Positions 44,844 through 53,970 of a DNA stretch of 64,000 nt are shown here, piece by piece; the first letter of the stretch is position 1, and every line of letters begins with the position of its first letter. The stretch spans positions 1-64,000 of the forward strand of contig JAFKNA010000005.1 in assembly GCA_017305135.1 (NCBI GenBank), written 5' to 3'. The DNA is from Lysobacterales bacterium. Lineage in GTDB: Bacteria; Pseudomonadota; Gammaproteobacteria; Xanthomonadales; Rhodanobacteraceae. The translations under genes and the position numbers were made by a program. The notes beneath the pieces were generated by a model that saw only the letters and a list, made by a program, of their open reading frames with translations, had not been told where the DNA came from and ran no database searches.

Positions 44844-45584
44844 ATGTCCCGCTGGAAAGCCGCCGGCATCCACCTTTCCATCAGCCTCACCATCGGCGTC
44901 GCCGCCGCGCTGCTCATCTTCGGCCTCTGGTACCCGCCGCCCTACGCCCGCGCGACCGGCGCGCCGGAACTGGTGATGCTGCTGCTTGGCGTGGACCTCA
45001 CCCTCGGCCCGTTGCTGACGCTGGTGGTGTTCAAGGCGGGCAAGAAGGGCATGCGATTCGATCTTGCGGTCATCGGCATCGCACAGGCCTGCGCTCTGCT
45101 CTACGGGCTCTCGGTGGTTGCGCGCGCGAGGCCGGTGTACATCGTGGGCGCGGTCGACCGGTTCACCGTCATCACAGCCAACGAACTCGATCCGAAGGAT
45201 GTCGCGGAAGGCGCGCCCGGGTTCCGATCCGTTCCGTGGACCGGACCGAAGCTCGTCGGCGCGAAGCTTCCTGCTAATCCTGCTGAACGGACGGATCTCC
45301 TCTTCTCGAGCGTATCCGGCAAGGATCTCGAGGCGCGCCCCAGGTACTACGTGCCGTACGAGCAGGCCGCGCAGGATCTTCTCGCGAAAGCGAAGCCTAT
45401 CGACGAGGTTACGAAGGCCAACGCAAGCGCCGAACCGCTACTCCGAGCCTGGCTGGCGGAGAATGACCGCGAGGCCTCGACCATCGCCGCCCTGCCGGTG
45501 GTTTCGCCGCGGGCGGACCTCGCGATGCTGGTTGACACGAGCACCGGCAAGCCTCTCGACGCCGTGCCGCTGGACATCTGGTGA
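44844..45584 (+). CDS. Type IV pilin accessory protein (TfpZ-like)
   Basis: A 246-aa inner-membrane protein with three to four N-terminal helices (IHLSISLTIGVAAALLIFGL, ELVMLLLGVDLTLGPLLTLV, FDLAVIGIAQACALLYGLSV) and a periplasmic domain with DRFTVITANELDP. TfpX/TfpZ proteins lie next to pilA and aid pilin stability or assembly. ATG 44844 gives MSRWKAAGIHL; a longer in-frame extension runs across repeats and is spurious. It precedes pilA by 273 nt that contain the sigma-54 promoter. Confidence 0.9.
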   Translation: MSRWKAAGIHLSISLTIGVAAALLIFGLWYPPPYARATGAPELVMLLLGVDLTLGPLLTLVVFKAGKKGMRFDLAVIGIAQACALLYGLSVVARARPVYIVGAVDRFTVITANELDPKDVAEGAPGFRSVPWTGPKLVGAKLPANPAERTDLLFSSVSGKDLEARPRYYVPYEQAAQDLLAKAKPIDEVTKANASAEPLLRAWLAENDREASTIAALPVVSPRADLAMLVDTSTGKPLDAVPLDIW

Positions 45585-45729
45585 GGTTGAGCGAACGATC
45601 AGGCATCAATCGAACACTCGTTGTCACACCCTGACAATCCGTGCGCCACCCGCTGTCCATCATGAGACCTGCGTCGCAAGAGCAGATCGCACCCGACCAG
45701 AAGTGTGAAATCGCGCAGTCCCATGCGGT

Positions 45730-45745
45730 TGGCACGGAAGCTGCT
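45730..45745 (+). promoter_or_regulatory. Sigma-54 promoter of pilA
   Basis: TGGCACG-GAAG-CTGCT matches the -24/-12 consensus TGGCACG-N4-TTGCW with one change. It lies 113 nt before pilA. RpoN and PilRS control of pilA is known in pseudomonads and xanthomonads; PilSR itself is not in the window. Confidence 0.8.
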
Positions 45746-45857
45746 ACATAGGCTCCTGCGAGCCGCCGGTCGCGTTCAACCACAAGCGATCGCGGAAGCG
45801 GGCCCGCCTGGCAAGGTCGGCGGCTCTAGTTTGAACTTCACCAGAGGGGAACTACCC

Positions 45858-46292
45858 ATGAACATGAAGAAGACCCAAGGCTTTACCCTGATCGAACTGA
45901 TGATCGTGATCGCGATCATCGCCATCCTGGCGGCGATTGCGCTGCCGGCATATCAGGACTACACCATTCGTACCAAGGTCAGCGAAACCAATATCGCAAT
46001 GTCGGCAGCCAAACTCGCTGTTTCGGAGACGGCTCAGTCGATGGGTACGACAGCGGCTAACATCGCTGACAACGACATGGCCGGCTATTCGTCTCCGTCT
46101 ACGGCGACCTATATTGACAGCGTCACAATCACCAATGGCGTGATCGCCGGCGTTACCAAAAACACCGGTTCGGCCACGGCGACCGAGCTTGAGCTCAGCC
46201 CGATCCAAGCCTCCAAAGACGACATGATCACTTGGGTGTGCAAGACCACGGCCGGCCAGCCGAAGCACTCGCCGGCCAGCTGTCGCAACTAA
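45858..46292 (+). CDS. pilA: Type IV pilin PilA
   Basis: A 144-aa major pilin. Prepilin sequence MNMKKTQG is cleaved before [20 protein letters not shown], the assembly helix; Glu5 is present. The C-terminal disulfide loop lies between Cys residues in WVCKTTAGQ and PASCRN. GAGGGGA lies eight bases before ATG. Serine/threonine-rich segments could be glycosylation sites for the downstream polytopic proteins. A terminator-like hairpin follows 46 nt after the stop. Confidence 0.95.
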   Translation: MNMKKTQGFTLIELMIVIAIIAILAAIALPAYQDYTIRTKVSETNIAMSAAKLAVSETAQSMGTTAANIADNDMAGYSSPSTATYIDSVTITNGVIAGVTKNTGSATATELELSPIQASKDDMITWVCKTTAGQPKHSPASCRN

Positions 46293-46309
46293 GTCGGAGT
46301 CCTGCTCCC

Positions 46310-48358
46310 TTGAGGAGCCGTTCCCAGGCAATACCGCCGTCGCCCCGCCTCGCGCGGGGCGACTGCTTTTATGGACTTCCAATCGCGGCGCTGCTGATCG
46401 CGCTGGCCTTCCTCGTCTACCTTCCGGGCCTCGGCGGCCCCTTCCTGTTCGACGACACACCCAACATCGTCAGTCCGCTGCGGGCATGGCTCGACGGGCG
46501 ATCGAGCGGCATCGAGTTTGTGTTCGGCAACCAATCGGGCGTGCTGGGCCGGGTCGTCTCGATGTTGAGTTTCGCGGCCAACGGCGCGACGACGGGGCTT
46601 GTCACCTGGCCCTTCAAGCTCACCAATCTCATCATCCACGTCGCCTGTGGCGGGTTGATCTACCTGCTGCTCAAGCGTTTATTCCGCCGCGATGTGGGCC
46701 TCAACACGATTACGCGAGTCGCCGCCGGCCTGATTGCGGCCGTGTGGTTGCTGCACCCGTTGCAGGTGAGCACGGTTTTGTATGTCGTGCAGCGCATGGC
46801 GCAGCTCAGCGCCTTGTTCACATTGTTGGCTCTGCTCGCATTCGTCAGTGGCCGCGAAGCGCTGGATGCGGGCCGGGTACGAGCCGGCTGCTGGCAGCTC
46901 TTCGCCCTGGTGCTACTCGCAACGCTGCTGGCGATGGGGAGCAAGGAGAACGGTGCGCTTGTGCCGCTCCTGTGCGCCGTGATCGAACTGGCCTGGTTCA
47001 GACCACGGCGGCACCTTGTACAGTCGGTACACAGCGCAAATCTGGCGCGGCGCCTCTTCCTCTGCGGATTCATCGTGTCGCCGCTGATAGTGGCCGTGTT
47101 GTTCCTACTCGCTCAACCTGACTTCTTCCTGCACGGCTACGACGGGCGGACCTTCACGCTCGGCGAGCGACTTCTGTCCGAGTCTCGCGCATTGATCGAC
47201 TATGTGGGCATCCTGCTGCTGCCTCGTGGCGCAGCGCTTGGCCTCTACACCGACGATTTTCCGGTCTCTCAAGGACTGCTCACGCCGCCTTCCACGCTCT
47301 GGGCCATCGTTGTGCTCGGCGCCTGGATGGTAGTCAGCATCAAGTTACGTCGTCGCGTCCCCGCGTTTTTCGGCGGCACCTGGCTGTTCTTCTGCGCGCA
47401 TGCGCTCGAATCAACGATCTTTCCTCTCGAGATCTACTTTGAGCATCGCAATTACCTGCCCTCCATCGGTGTGTTCGTAGCCCTTGCGGGTCTCCTTGGC
47501 TGGGCGCTGCCACCGCTACGCGCGCGTTTGCCGGCGCGCAGTCGTACGTGGCCGTTCGCCACCGCCGCCGTGCTTGGCGTCGGCCTGCTTGCCACGGCGA
47601 CGGCCGTGCGCAGCCAGGTTTGGAGCACTTGGGTCGGCATCGCCGAGCAGGGTGTGCAGCAGCATCCCCTCTCTCGTCGGGCACTGCTCGACAAGATCTC
47701 CATCCTGCTCGCCATCGATCAACCCGAGGAAGCGCGCAAACTGCTGCAGAAGATGCTGCACTTTCCGGAACCCGCCGCGCAAACGGCCGCAGCGTTCAAC
47801 CTCGCGTGGCTGGACTGCCGCGAACGCCATGCGATCGCGCCCGAAGAACTTGCCAATCTCAAGCAGCTCATTGGCCACAAGATGGAACTGGCCGCTGTCT
47901 TCGGCAGCGAGAAGCTCGGAAACCTGCTGTTGCAAGAGGATTGCGCCGGGCTTTCGCGCCACGAGCTGGCCATGATCCTCCGGGACATGACCGCCGCCAC
48001 GGACCAGCCGCCTGGCGATATCCCGGTCTGGCGCCCGCGCTTCATGGCGGCGCGGCTCTTCGCCGAGGACCACTCACTCCGGCTCGCGATCGAGCAAGCG
48101 GCCCTTGCCTGGATGACGGGCCGCGCCGACCCTGCAGTCGGCGTGTATCTGATCAACCTTTACTATGCCGTCGGCGATCGCACCAGCGCTGAGATCCTGT
48201 TGCCGCAGGTGCGCGCCATCATCTCGCCATGGGACAAGCGCAACCAGGAACAACTGGCCAAGGTGCTCGGCTATTACGCCGATCCGGAGACAACGTCCGT
48301 GGTCGATCCAAGTCAATCGATCGATCCACCCGCAGACGATACAGGCCATGAGCGCTGA
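46310..48358 (+). CDS. Polytopic TMTC/PMT-like protein, first of two (candidate pilin O-glycosyltransferase)
   Basis: A 682-aa inner-membrane protein if read from TTG 46310 (CGGAG upstream). About 10-11 transmembrane helices are followed by TPR-like helices (about 470-682). It has the acidic loop GPFLFDDTPNIVS and the motif LLHPLQVSTVLYVVQRMAQLS of GT-C glycosyltransferase-like proteins found near pilA, with EHRNYLPSIG. Nothing proves the activity. It is a paralogue of the next gene with nearly equal length. No ATG is available at the start. Confidence 0.75.
   Translation: MRSRSQAIPPSPRLARGDCFYGLPIAALLIALAFLVYLPGLGGPFLFDDTPNIVSPLRAWLDGRSSGIEFVFGNQSGVLGRVVSMLSFAANGATTGLVTWPFKLTNLIIHVACGGLIYLLLKRLFRRDVGLNTITRVAAGLIAAVWLLHPLQVSTVLYVVQRMAQLSALFTLLALLAFVSGREALDAGRVRAGCWQLFALVLLATLLAMGSKENGALVPLLCAVIELAWFRPRRHLVQSVHSANLARRLFLCGFIVSPLIVAVLFLLAQPDFFLHGYDGRTFTLGERLLSESRALIDYVGILLLPRGAALGLYTDDFPVSQGLLTPPSTLWAIVVLGAWMVVSIKLRRRVPAFFGGTWLFFCAHALESTIFPLEIYFEHRNYLPSIGVFVALAGLLGWALPPLRARLPARSRTWPFATAAVLGVGLLATATAVRSQVWSTWVGIAEQGVQQHPLSRRALLDKISILLAIDQPEEARKLLQKMLHFPEPAAQTAAAFNLAWLDCRERHAIAPEELANLKQLIGHKMELAAVFGSEKLGNLLLQEDCAGLSRHELAMILRDMTAATDQPPGDIPVWRPRFMAARLFAEDHSLRLAIEQAALAWMTGRADPAVGVYLINLYYAVGDRTSAEILLPQVRAIISPWDKRNQEQLAKVLGYYADPETTSVVDPSQSIDPPADDTGHER
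46339..46370 (+). terminator. Intrinsic terminator after pilA
   Basis: GTCGCCCCGC-CTCGC-GCGGGGCGAC (perfect 10-bp stem) then TGCTTTT. It would end most pilA transcripts but lies inside the apparent 5' coding part of the next gene. Confidence 0.75.
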
Positions 48359-48376
48359 GCGGCGCCGGTACGCGAC

Positions 48377-50428
48377 GTGACGCGATCCGATGCTGCCGTC
48401 AACACATCCCGCGACATGGGCCAATGGGCATCCTGGCGCTTTACGATCTCCATTGCGCTGGTATGCGCCCTGGCCTGGCTGGCGTACCTGCCCGGCTTGC
48501 AAGGTGGTTTCCTGTTCGACGACTGGGTAAACCTGGACGCTCTCGGCGCCTACGGGCCCGTGGATAATTGGGCCACTTTTTGGCGCTACATCACCGCAGG
48601 CACCGCCGATCCGACTGGGCGACCACTGGCGCTACTGAGCTTCCTCCTCGATGCCCGCGATTGGCCGGCTGAGCCGCTGTCCTTCAAGCGCACGAACGTT
48701 TTGCTGCACCTTCTGAATGGAGCGCTGTTGGCTGTATTCATGCGCCAGCTCGGGCGCGTAAGCTTCGTACAATCCAACCCGCGGCGCATTGATATCGCAG
48801 CGATCCTGGGCGCCTCCCTGTGGCTACTGCATCCGCTGCTGGTTTCGACAACACTGTATGTGGTGCAGCGCGAAGCCATGTTGCCGGCGACGTTTACCCT
48901 CCTTGGGTTGATGGGCTACGTGAACGGCTATAAACGGCTGTGCGCGGGTCGCTCTTCCGGCGCGTACCTTGCCATCGGCGCGATCGCAGTCTGCACGCTG
49001 CTTGCCACCGCGTCCAAGGCGAACGGGGCGTTGCTGCCGCTGCTTGCCCTGGTGGTCGATCGCGTGTTCCTCATCGCGCAGCCGACCGATGAACGGACCG
49101 CAATGAAGTTGCGCTGGACGCGGTTCGGCGTGTTGCTGGCGCCGTCCCTCCTGATCCTCGGCTACCTGGCTTTCATGGCGGTGCTTGGCCTGGCCAGCGA
49201 CGCAATGCCACAGGGGCGGCCATGGACGATCCACGAACGCCTGCTGACCCAAGCGCGGGTGATTCTCGACTATCTGCAGTTGCTGTTCTTGCCGCAGCCC
49301 TACTCGAACGGCTTGTTCAACGACCAGATTGCGGTATCGCATGGCCTGCTGGCGCCAATTTCCACGCTCTGGAGCGTGCTGGCCCTCATCGCGCTCATCG
49401 TCGGCGCCCTGCTGCTGCGAACCCGCCTGCCGATCCTGGCTGGCGCACTGCTGTTCTACTTCTGCGGACAGGTGATGGAATCGAGTGTTCTGCCGCTGGA
49501 GCTGTCCTTCGAGCACCGCAACTACCTGCCTGCGCTGATGCTGTTCTGGCCATTGGGTTGGTGGCTGGCGCAGGCGTGGGCGCCCGCGCAGCGCAGCGAC
49601 ACGTTGACGATCCTTTTCCGTGGATTGGGTATCGGGCTACCGCTGTTGCTGGCGGGGCTTACCTGGCTGCGCAGCGATCTGTGGGGAAACGCCACCGAAC
49701 AGGCGCTGTTGTGGGCACGCATGAACCCGAACTCAGCGCGCGCCCAAGCCTTTGCGGCGCAAACGGAAACCCGTCTCGGCCACCCGGATCGCGCCATTGT
49801 TCGCCTGCGCGACGCCATGACCTCCATGCCAGCGGACGTGCAACTGACGGTAAACCTCGCCGATGCCTGGTGCGCGCAGGGGGCGTTGCCTATTGAGGCC
49901 GAACAGTCGCTGGCAAACGTCCTGGAGGACGCCACACGCGGTGAGACCCTGGTCTTCGGCTGGCTCAATCGCAAGCTCGATGCCGCGGAGCTTCACCCAC
50001 TTCGACCTTGCCCCGATCCTGAGCAGCTTCACAATTTGGTGCGTGCGTGGAGTCGTAACCCCGCCGTTGAAACAGCATCCGGGCGCCGCGCCGATACATT
50101 CCACCTCGAAGGACGTCTCCACCTTCTCGCCGGCGATGCGGCCGCCGCGCTTACCTCGTTCAATGCCGCCCTACGCATCGGCCCAACACCCGCCAAAGCC
50201 CTGCGCCAAGCCGCCCTGCTCGCCAACGCAGGTTTCCCTTCACTCGGCTTGCAACACCTTGCTGCCTACGCCGCCATCGACGAAAAGCAAGCAAATGAAC
50301 GCGTCGGCATGTCGTGGCTGCATCAGAAGTTGCTTGAGCGCCAGGGTTATTGGCAGGATGAGTTGCGACAGCTGCGAAAAGCACTTGAAGCGGAAGCCGC
50401 TAAAGAGGGTGGCGGCCTCAGTGCGTAA
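48377..50428 (+). CDS. Polytopic TMTC/PMT-like protein, second of two
   Basis: A 683-aa paralogue of the preceding protein with the same plan: N-terminal cytosolic 20 residues, then PGLQGGFLFDDWVNLDAL, LLHPLLVSTTLYVVQREAML and FEHRNYLPALMLF, transmembrane helices to about 430, and TPR-like C-terminal helices. GTG 48377 is used; ATG 48416 is an alternative. Only 18 nt separates it from its paralogue. The divergent periplasmic loops suggest that the two differ in donor or acceptor. Pilin glycosylation is inferred from position. Confidence 0.75.
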   Translation: MTRSDAAVNTSRDMGQWASWRFTISIALVCALAWLAYLPGLQGGFLFDDWVNLDALGAYGPVDNWATFWRYITAGTADPTGRPLALLSFLLDARDWPAEPLSFKRTNVLLHLLNGALLAVFMRQLGRVSFVQSNPRRIDIAAILGASLWLLHPLLVSTTLYVVQREAMLPATFTLLGLMGYVNGYKRLCAGRSSGAYLAIGAIAVCTLLATASKANGALLPLLALVVDRVFLIAQPTDERTAMKLRWTRFGVLLAPSLLILGYLAFMAVLGLASDAMPQGRPWTIHERLLTQARVILDYLQLLFLPQPYSNGLFNDQIAVSHGLLAPISTLWSVLALIALIVGALLLRTRLPILAGALLFYFCGQVMESSVLPLELSFEHRNYLPALMLFWPLGWWLAQAWAPAQRSDTLTILFRGLGIGLPLLLAGLTWLRSDLWGNATEQALLWARMNPNSARAQAFAAQTETRLGHPDRAIVRLRDAMTSMPADVQLTVNLADAWCAQGALPIEAEQSLANVLEDATRGETLVFGWLNRKLDAAELHPLRPCPDPEQLHNLVRAWSRNPAVETASGRRADTFHLEGRLHLLAGDAAAALTSFNAALRIGPTPAKALRQAALLANAGFPSLGLQHLAAYAAIDEKQANERVGMSWLHQKLLERQGYWQDELRQLRKALEAEAAKEGGGLSA

Positions 50429-50563
50429 AATCGAAACAATTGGAGCATTCCGACAAAAGATTATAGCAAATAAAAGCAAGATTAGCGCAACAGCGTTGGA
50501 TATATTCATGTAGTACCCGCGCGAAGAATCAGCAGGATTTTACTTGCATCTTAAATAGTCATT

Positions 50564-50680
50564 ATGCGCATTGTCCGCGCGCACTCGCGCAAGTCGCTAC
50601 TTGTAGTCCAGAAGCCTGAGCTGAAGTGGCTGCAGCGCATAGCCAAATCTGAGATCGCCACTACGGAGTACGTATTTTGA
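50564..50680 (+). CDS. Possible 38-aa protein upstream of the DUF4160 gene
   Basis: ATG 50564 opens MRIVRAHSRKSLLVVQKPEL then KWLQRIAKSEIATTEYVF and stops at 50678-50680, overlapping the TTG start of the next gene (TTGA). It is basic and helical. DUF4160 genes usually have a small DUF2442 partner downstream; this may be an alternative partner or only a leader. No similarity is recognised and the ribosome site is weak. Confidence 0.35.
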   Translation: MRIVRAHSRKSLLVVQKPELKWLQRIAKSEIATTEYVF

Positions 50681-51060
50681 TATACGAAGTAAAGTTTGAG
50701 GACGATCAGGTGCAAGCGCTAGAGGATTCGTTTAATCAAGGCCCCATGCTCGAAGACAATGGCATTCGTCTCCTAATCGAACACGAAGTGGATCGAATAA
50801 ACGGCCTCAAGATTGTCATCTATTCAGATGAACATCCACCCCCGCACTTCTTGGTTAAATGCTCAGACGGTTCTTGTCGGTTCACGATCAGCGACTGCTC
50901 ACCATTGGACAGTGGATTAAGCAAATTTCACAAGAACGTTAAACATTGGCACCAGAAGAATAAGGCACTCCTTATCGAAGTATGGAATCGTTCGCGCCCG
51001 TCGGACTGCCCGGTGGGTAGGTATGAGGACGAAACCAGCGGTGAGCAAGGCCGCGGCTAG
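50677..51060 (+). CDS. DUF4160 domain protein
   Basis: A 127-aa protein with the DUF4160 core IVIYSDEHPPPHFLVKCSDG and KALLIEVWNRSRP. The domain is often in TA-like pairs with DUF2442, but the activity is unknown. TTG start with GGAG nine bases upstream gives MIYEVKFEDDQVQALED. The stretch 50.43-51.06 kb is visibly richer in A/T than its neighbours, suggesting recent acquisition. It may be complete. Confidence 0.7.
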   Translation: MIYEVKFEDDQVQALEDSFNQGPMLEDNGIRLLIEHEVDRINGLKIVIYSDEHPPPHFLVKCSDGSCRFTISDCSPLDSGLSKFHKNVKHWHQKNKALLIEVWNRSRPSDCPVGRYEDETSGEQGRG

Positions 51061-51170
51061 GTTCATTGCATACCAGCCACGCAGCCACGCGCCCGGGGAG
51101 GCGCCATAACACCAGCGGAGCTAATGCCGGGGACGCTGGACCCTACGAATACGGAATGCCGAAACCTCAG

Positions 51171-51233
51171 GGACGGAGGCAATTAAACCGGCCGTCTGGC
51201 GTCGGGTGGCGACACGAGTTAATTGCCTCCGTC
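51171..51233. repeat. Inverted GGACGGAGGCAATTAA repeats
   Basis: GGACGGAGGCAATTAA (51171-51186) and TTAATTGCCTCCGTC (51219-51233) are inverted, with 32 nt between. Related to the tail of the GGCCGGTC repeat and to copies at 56,177, 61,399 and 61,590. Confidence 0.88.
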
Positions 51234-51337
51234 ACCTTTATCCCGCTTTATAACAAAGCAGGAAATCGTGGTGAGATGGCCGAATAGTCAGAAGAAATTC
51301 GTGATTGAGAGCGCTCGGGGCCAGCCTCACGCTCGGG

Positions 51338-51422
51338 TCTTGAATGTTGAATCGTCGCCTACTTCCTCGCGTGGGGCCCGCATACGGGTCGGGAAGGATT
51401 CAAGATTCAAGATCTGACCCTG
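51338..51422. repeat. Inverted TCTTGAATGTTGAATC repeats
   Basis: TCTTGAATGTTGAATC (51338-51353) and GATTCAAGATTCAAGA (51397-51412), followed by TCTGACCC. This type of motif accompanies RAYT genes in other proteobacteria. It sits 30 nt after the glycan-cluster methyltransferase on the other strand. Confidence 0.85.
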
Positions 51423-51443
51423 TCATATTGGCCTTCGCGAACC

Positions 51444-52136
51444 TCATTCTCGAGTTGCAGTCAGCAACAACCGAGCGGCAAAGAACCTGCCTATCCCAGG
51501 TATCTTGCTGAGGGGATGCAACGCACGCAAAACGTTGTAGTGGGGTAGATAACGCACTTGAACGGACGACAACCCGGCGTATTCAAGAAATACCATGTTT
51601 TGGACAGCCGTTCTAACCGCAACATGTTCCGGAAACTGCTTCAAGAAAATACCTCGCTCCTTCATCCGTTCGATAAAGAAGTCCAAGTTTGGAGTGTGCG
51701 CAATAACTTGGCCGCCGGGCTTCAACGCCCGTTCGAAGGCTGCGACGATCGGTGCCCACTCGGCATCGGGCACATGCTCGGAGATATCCAACGCGAACAC
51801 TGCATCGAATTGCCCCGGATGTTGATCGATGAAGTCGACAACATCACCGACATGGAATTGGCAATTCACGAGACCCTGCTCGTCGGCGAGTCTTCGCGCC
51901 TGCTTTACGAACGCCTCAGAAAAGTCAACCCCGTGGTACTCGCCTATGCGCTGCGCGAGAAGCCCAGCGAGCGGGCCGTTGCCGCATCCGACGTCGAGGA
52001 TTTTTGCGCCGACAGGAAGGGTTACATGCGCAAGGATTGGTCGAATGCGTCGAGACTCCTCCCGCGCGAGAAGCCTGCATGCATAAGTATCGTCGTACAG
52101 ATCCTTGAGATTCGATGGATGCGAGGGTTGGTTCAT
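51444..52136 (-). CDS. Class I SAM-dependent methyltransferase
   Basis: A 230-aa methyltransferase of the UbiG-like fold. Motif I is ILDVGCGNGPLAGLLA (SAM-binding), with the acidic loop GVDFSEAFVKQA and HVGDVVDFIDQHPGQFDAVF; motif post-I is ALDISEHVPDAEWAPIV. The start at 52134-52136 gives MNQPSHPSNLKDLYD. It is the last gene of a minus-strand cluster of glycan enzymes and may methylate a lipid-linked sugar, but the substrate is unknown. Confidence 0.85.
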   Translation of the reverse strand: MNQPSHPSNLKDLYDDTYACRLLAREESRRIRPILAHVTLPVGAKILDVGCGNGPLAGLLAQRIGEYHGVDFSEAFVKQARRLADEQGLVNCQFHVGDVVDFIDQHPGQFDAVFALDISEHVPDAEWAPIVAAFERALKPGGQVIAHTPNLDFFIERMKERGIFLKQFPEHVAVRTAVQNMVFLEYAGLSSVQVRYLPHYNVLRALHPLSKIPGIGRFFAARLLLTATRE

Positions 52137-52218
52137 TCCTGATGCCTTATGCGTGGGCGGAAATGGGCAGCTTGGCGAGTCGGAACGTCTAAGAGTTCGA
52201 CGGTCAGTCGTTCGAACA

Positions 52219-53166
52219 TCACCGAGACGCGCCGTTGGACGTGTTGGTGCCGGTTCGTGACGCAACAATCCAAATCGCACCTAGTGTAGTGGCGTAAGCC
52301 AACAGGTCTGCAACAAGGCCAATCAGTCTGAATCCTGTGATTGCCGCGACACTTGTGACTAGTGGTGCGTTGCACGTGCTCAAACTGCCAAACACCAACT
52401 CGGTGACGCCCCATCCTTGGGGGGAAAAGATCGCGACATATCCCAAGCTTGCTGCAAGCTGATAAGCGGACGCTAAAACGCCGAAAGAGCAGGTTCCGAG
52501 TTCACTCCCGGGAAAAGCCCTCGCATAAACGGCAAAGCCAATGCCCACGACAATCCAGTGCAGGCTGAACGAGGCCCCAGAAAGCAGCAAGTTACGAGAC
52601 TGAAGCTGGATACGAAAAGCACGTGCAAAGATAACCATGGTGAACACAAGCACGATGCTGGCCATCAGTGCCATCGCGCCGACCTCGTGAACCCAGTCGC
52701 CATGACTGAACCAGATGCGACTTGCTACTCCGGCGACCATGAGTCCACTCGCCGCAACAAGACATGACTCGACCAAGAAAATCTGGGCGAAGATACGTTT
52801 AGGAAGCACATGCTGTGCACGGATATCAATATATCGCGCTGCAGTGTGCCAAATGCCGCCGGGTACATAGCGCGCAGGAAGCCGAACAAAGTAACTCGCC
52901 AGCGACTCCCGATAGGGCCGCTTCAAGGCTAGTCCTCGATGGGCATAATGGAACCCCGTCACAACCAGAAAATGAACAAGCGCCATCACCGCAATCGAAG
53001 CTGCGATCAACGGTACTTGAGCAGCCGCGGCAAGATCGGTGACGGTTACGCGGTTCCGCAACAGATAGACCGTAATGACGGCAATAGCGATCGCTGCGAA
53101 TCCGCGATGCCCCCATCGAAGCAACATACCCAAGCGGATCGACTCATGAATACGCTTGATAACCAT
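52219..53166 (-). CDS. Flippase-like membrane protein (LPG_synthase_TM family)
   Basis: A 315-aa polytopic protein with 6-8 helices of the lysylphosphatidylglycerol synthase-like/flippase family. The characteristic motif RLPARYVPGGIWHTAARYID is in the middle, and the end is VFGSLSTCNAPLVTSVAAIT. It may move a lipid-linked sugar or lipid across the membrane. ATG 53164-53166 gives MVIKRIHESIRLG, with longer alternatives. Fourteen bases separate it from the methyltransferase upstream. Confidence 0.8.
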   Translation of the reverse strand: MVIKRIHESIRLGMLLRWGHRGFAAIAIAVITVYLLRNRVTVTDLAAAAQVPLIAASIAVMALVHFLVVTGFHYAHRGLALKRPYRESLASYFVRLPARYVPGGIWHTAARYIDIRAQHVLPKRIFAQIFLVESCLVAASGLMVAGVASRIWFSHGDWVHEVGAMALMASIVLVFTMVIFARAFRIQLQSRNLLLSGASFSLHWIVVGIGFAVYARAFPGSELGTCSFGVLASAYQLAASLGYVAIFSPQGWGVTELVFGSLSTCNAPLVTSVAAITGFRLIGLVADLLAYATTLGAIWIVASRTGTNTSNGASR

Positions 53167-53180
53167 CAAATGCTCACGAC

Positions 53181-53900
53181 TCAGCGCGCAGTGCGTCGGC
53201 AGTAATGATGCACTTGATACTGCCACGTCATCGGCCACAACGGGAGTACGATTGCCTGGATCAGGCGCACCGGCCATTTGCGCCAACCATCACGCGCGAT
53301 CCACTCCAGCGATAGCACATGGAGATCACGCCAGCGCGAGACCACTGACATGCCGCAGGATGTGAACAGTGCGTCCCACTCGGCCAGACTGCGTACGACC
53401 TCTCGCACCTTCACCTGATGAGTTCCCCCGTACCAGCCAAGTTTGCGTGGCAAGAATCCGGAGTTCGGAACCAGCAGCAGAAAGCGTGCATCTCGCTTGG
53501 CGACTCGCAACATTTCCCGTAGTGCACGTTCGGGTTCAAGGAAGTGTTCGAGGGAGCCGAGGCAAGTAACCAAATCGAAGGTCGCGTCGGCAAATGGCAG
53601 ATCTTCGGCAACTCCGAGCCGGACGTCGCACTTCGGCAAGCGCCGCTCGCAGGCATGGACCGCTAGTTCGGAGATATCGATGCCATGAATCTGCGCACCT
53701 CGCGATGACATCAGCTCAAGCCACTTGCCCGTACCACAGGCAATGTCCAGCACGTTTTGCCCCTGCACGTTCCCTAAGCGTTCGGCGATCAGGCGATAGT
53801 GCCACGGCAATGCGTCATGGTCGCGATGATCGGTGTAGTACTCCCGATCGTAGAAATCCTTGATCCGCGCGCGCTCGATATCGGGGTCTTCAGTCATCAT
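53181..53900 (-). CDS. Class I SAM-dependent methyltransferase
   Basis: A 239-aa methyltransferase with motif I VLDIACGTGKWLELMS and GIDISELAVHACERRL, and LGVAEDLPFADATFDLVTCL. It differs from the one at 51.4 kb outside these. The C-terminal part contains WRDLHVLSLEWIARDGWRKW, hydrophobic and perhaps membrane-associated. First of three closely packed minus-strand genes; its exact substrate is unknown. Confidence 0.85.
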   Translation of the reverse strand: MMTEDPDIERARIKDFYDREYYTDHRDHDALPWHYRLIAERLGNVQGQNVLDIACGTGKWLELMSSRGAQIHGIDISELAVHACERRLPKCDVRLGVAEDLPFADATFDLVTCLGSLEHFLEPERALREMLRVAKRDARFLLLVPNSGFLPRKLGWYGGTHQVKVREVVRSLAEWDALFTSCGMSVVSRWRDLHVLSLEWIARDGWRKWPVRLIQAIVLPLWPMTWQYQVHHYCRRTAR

Positions 53901-53970
53901 TGAATTCAGGCTCTATTACGTTACACGCGGCGGAGCTTACGGCACCACAAATGCTTTGGGGGGATCTGCA

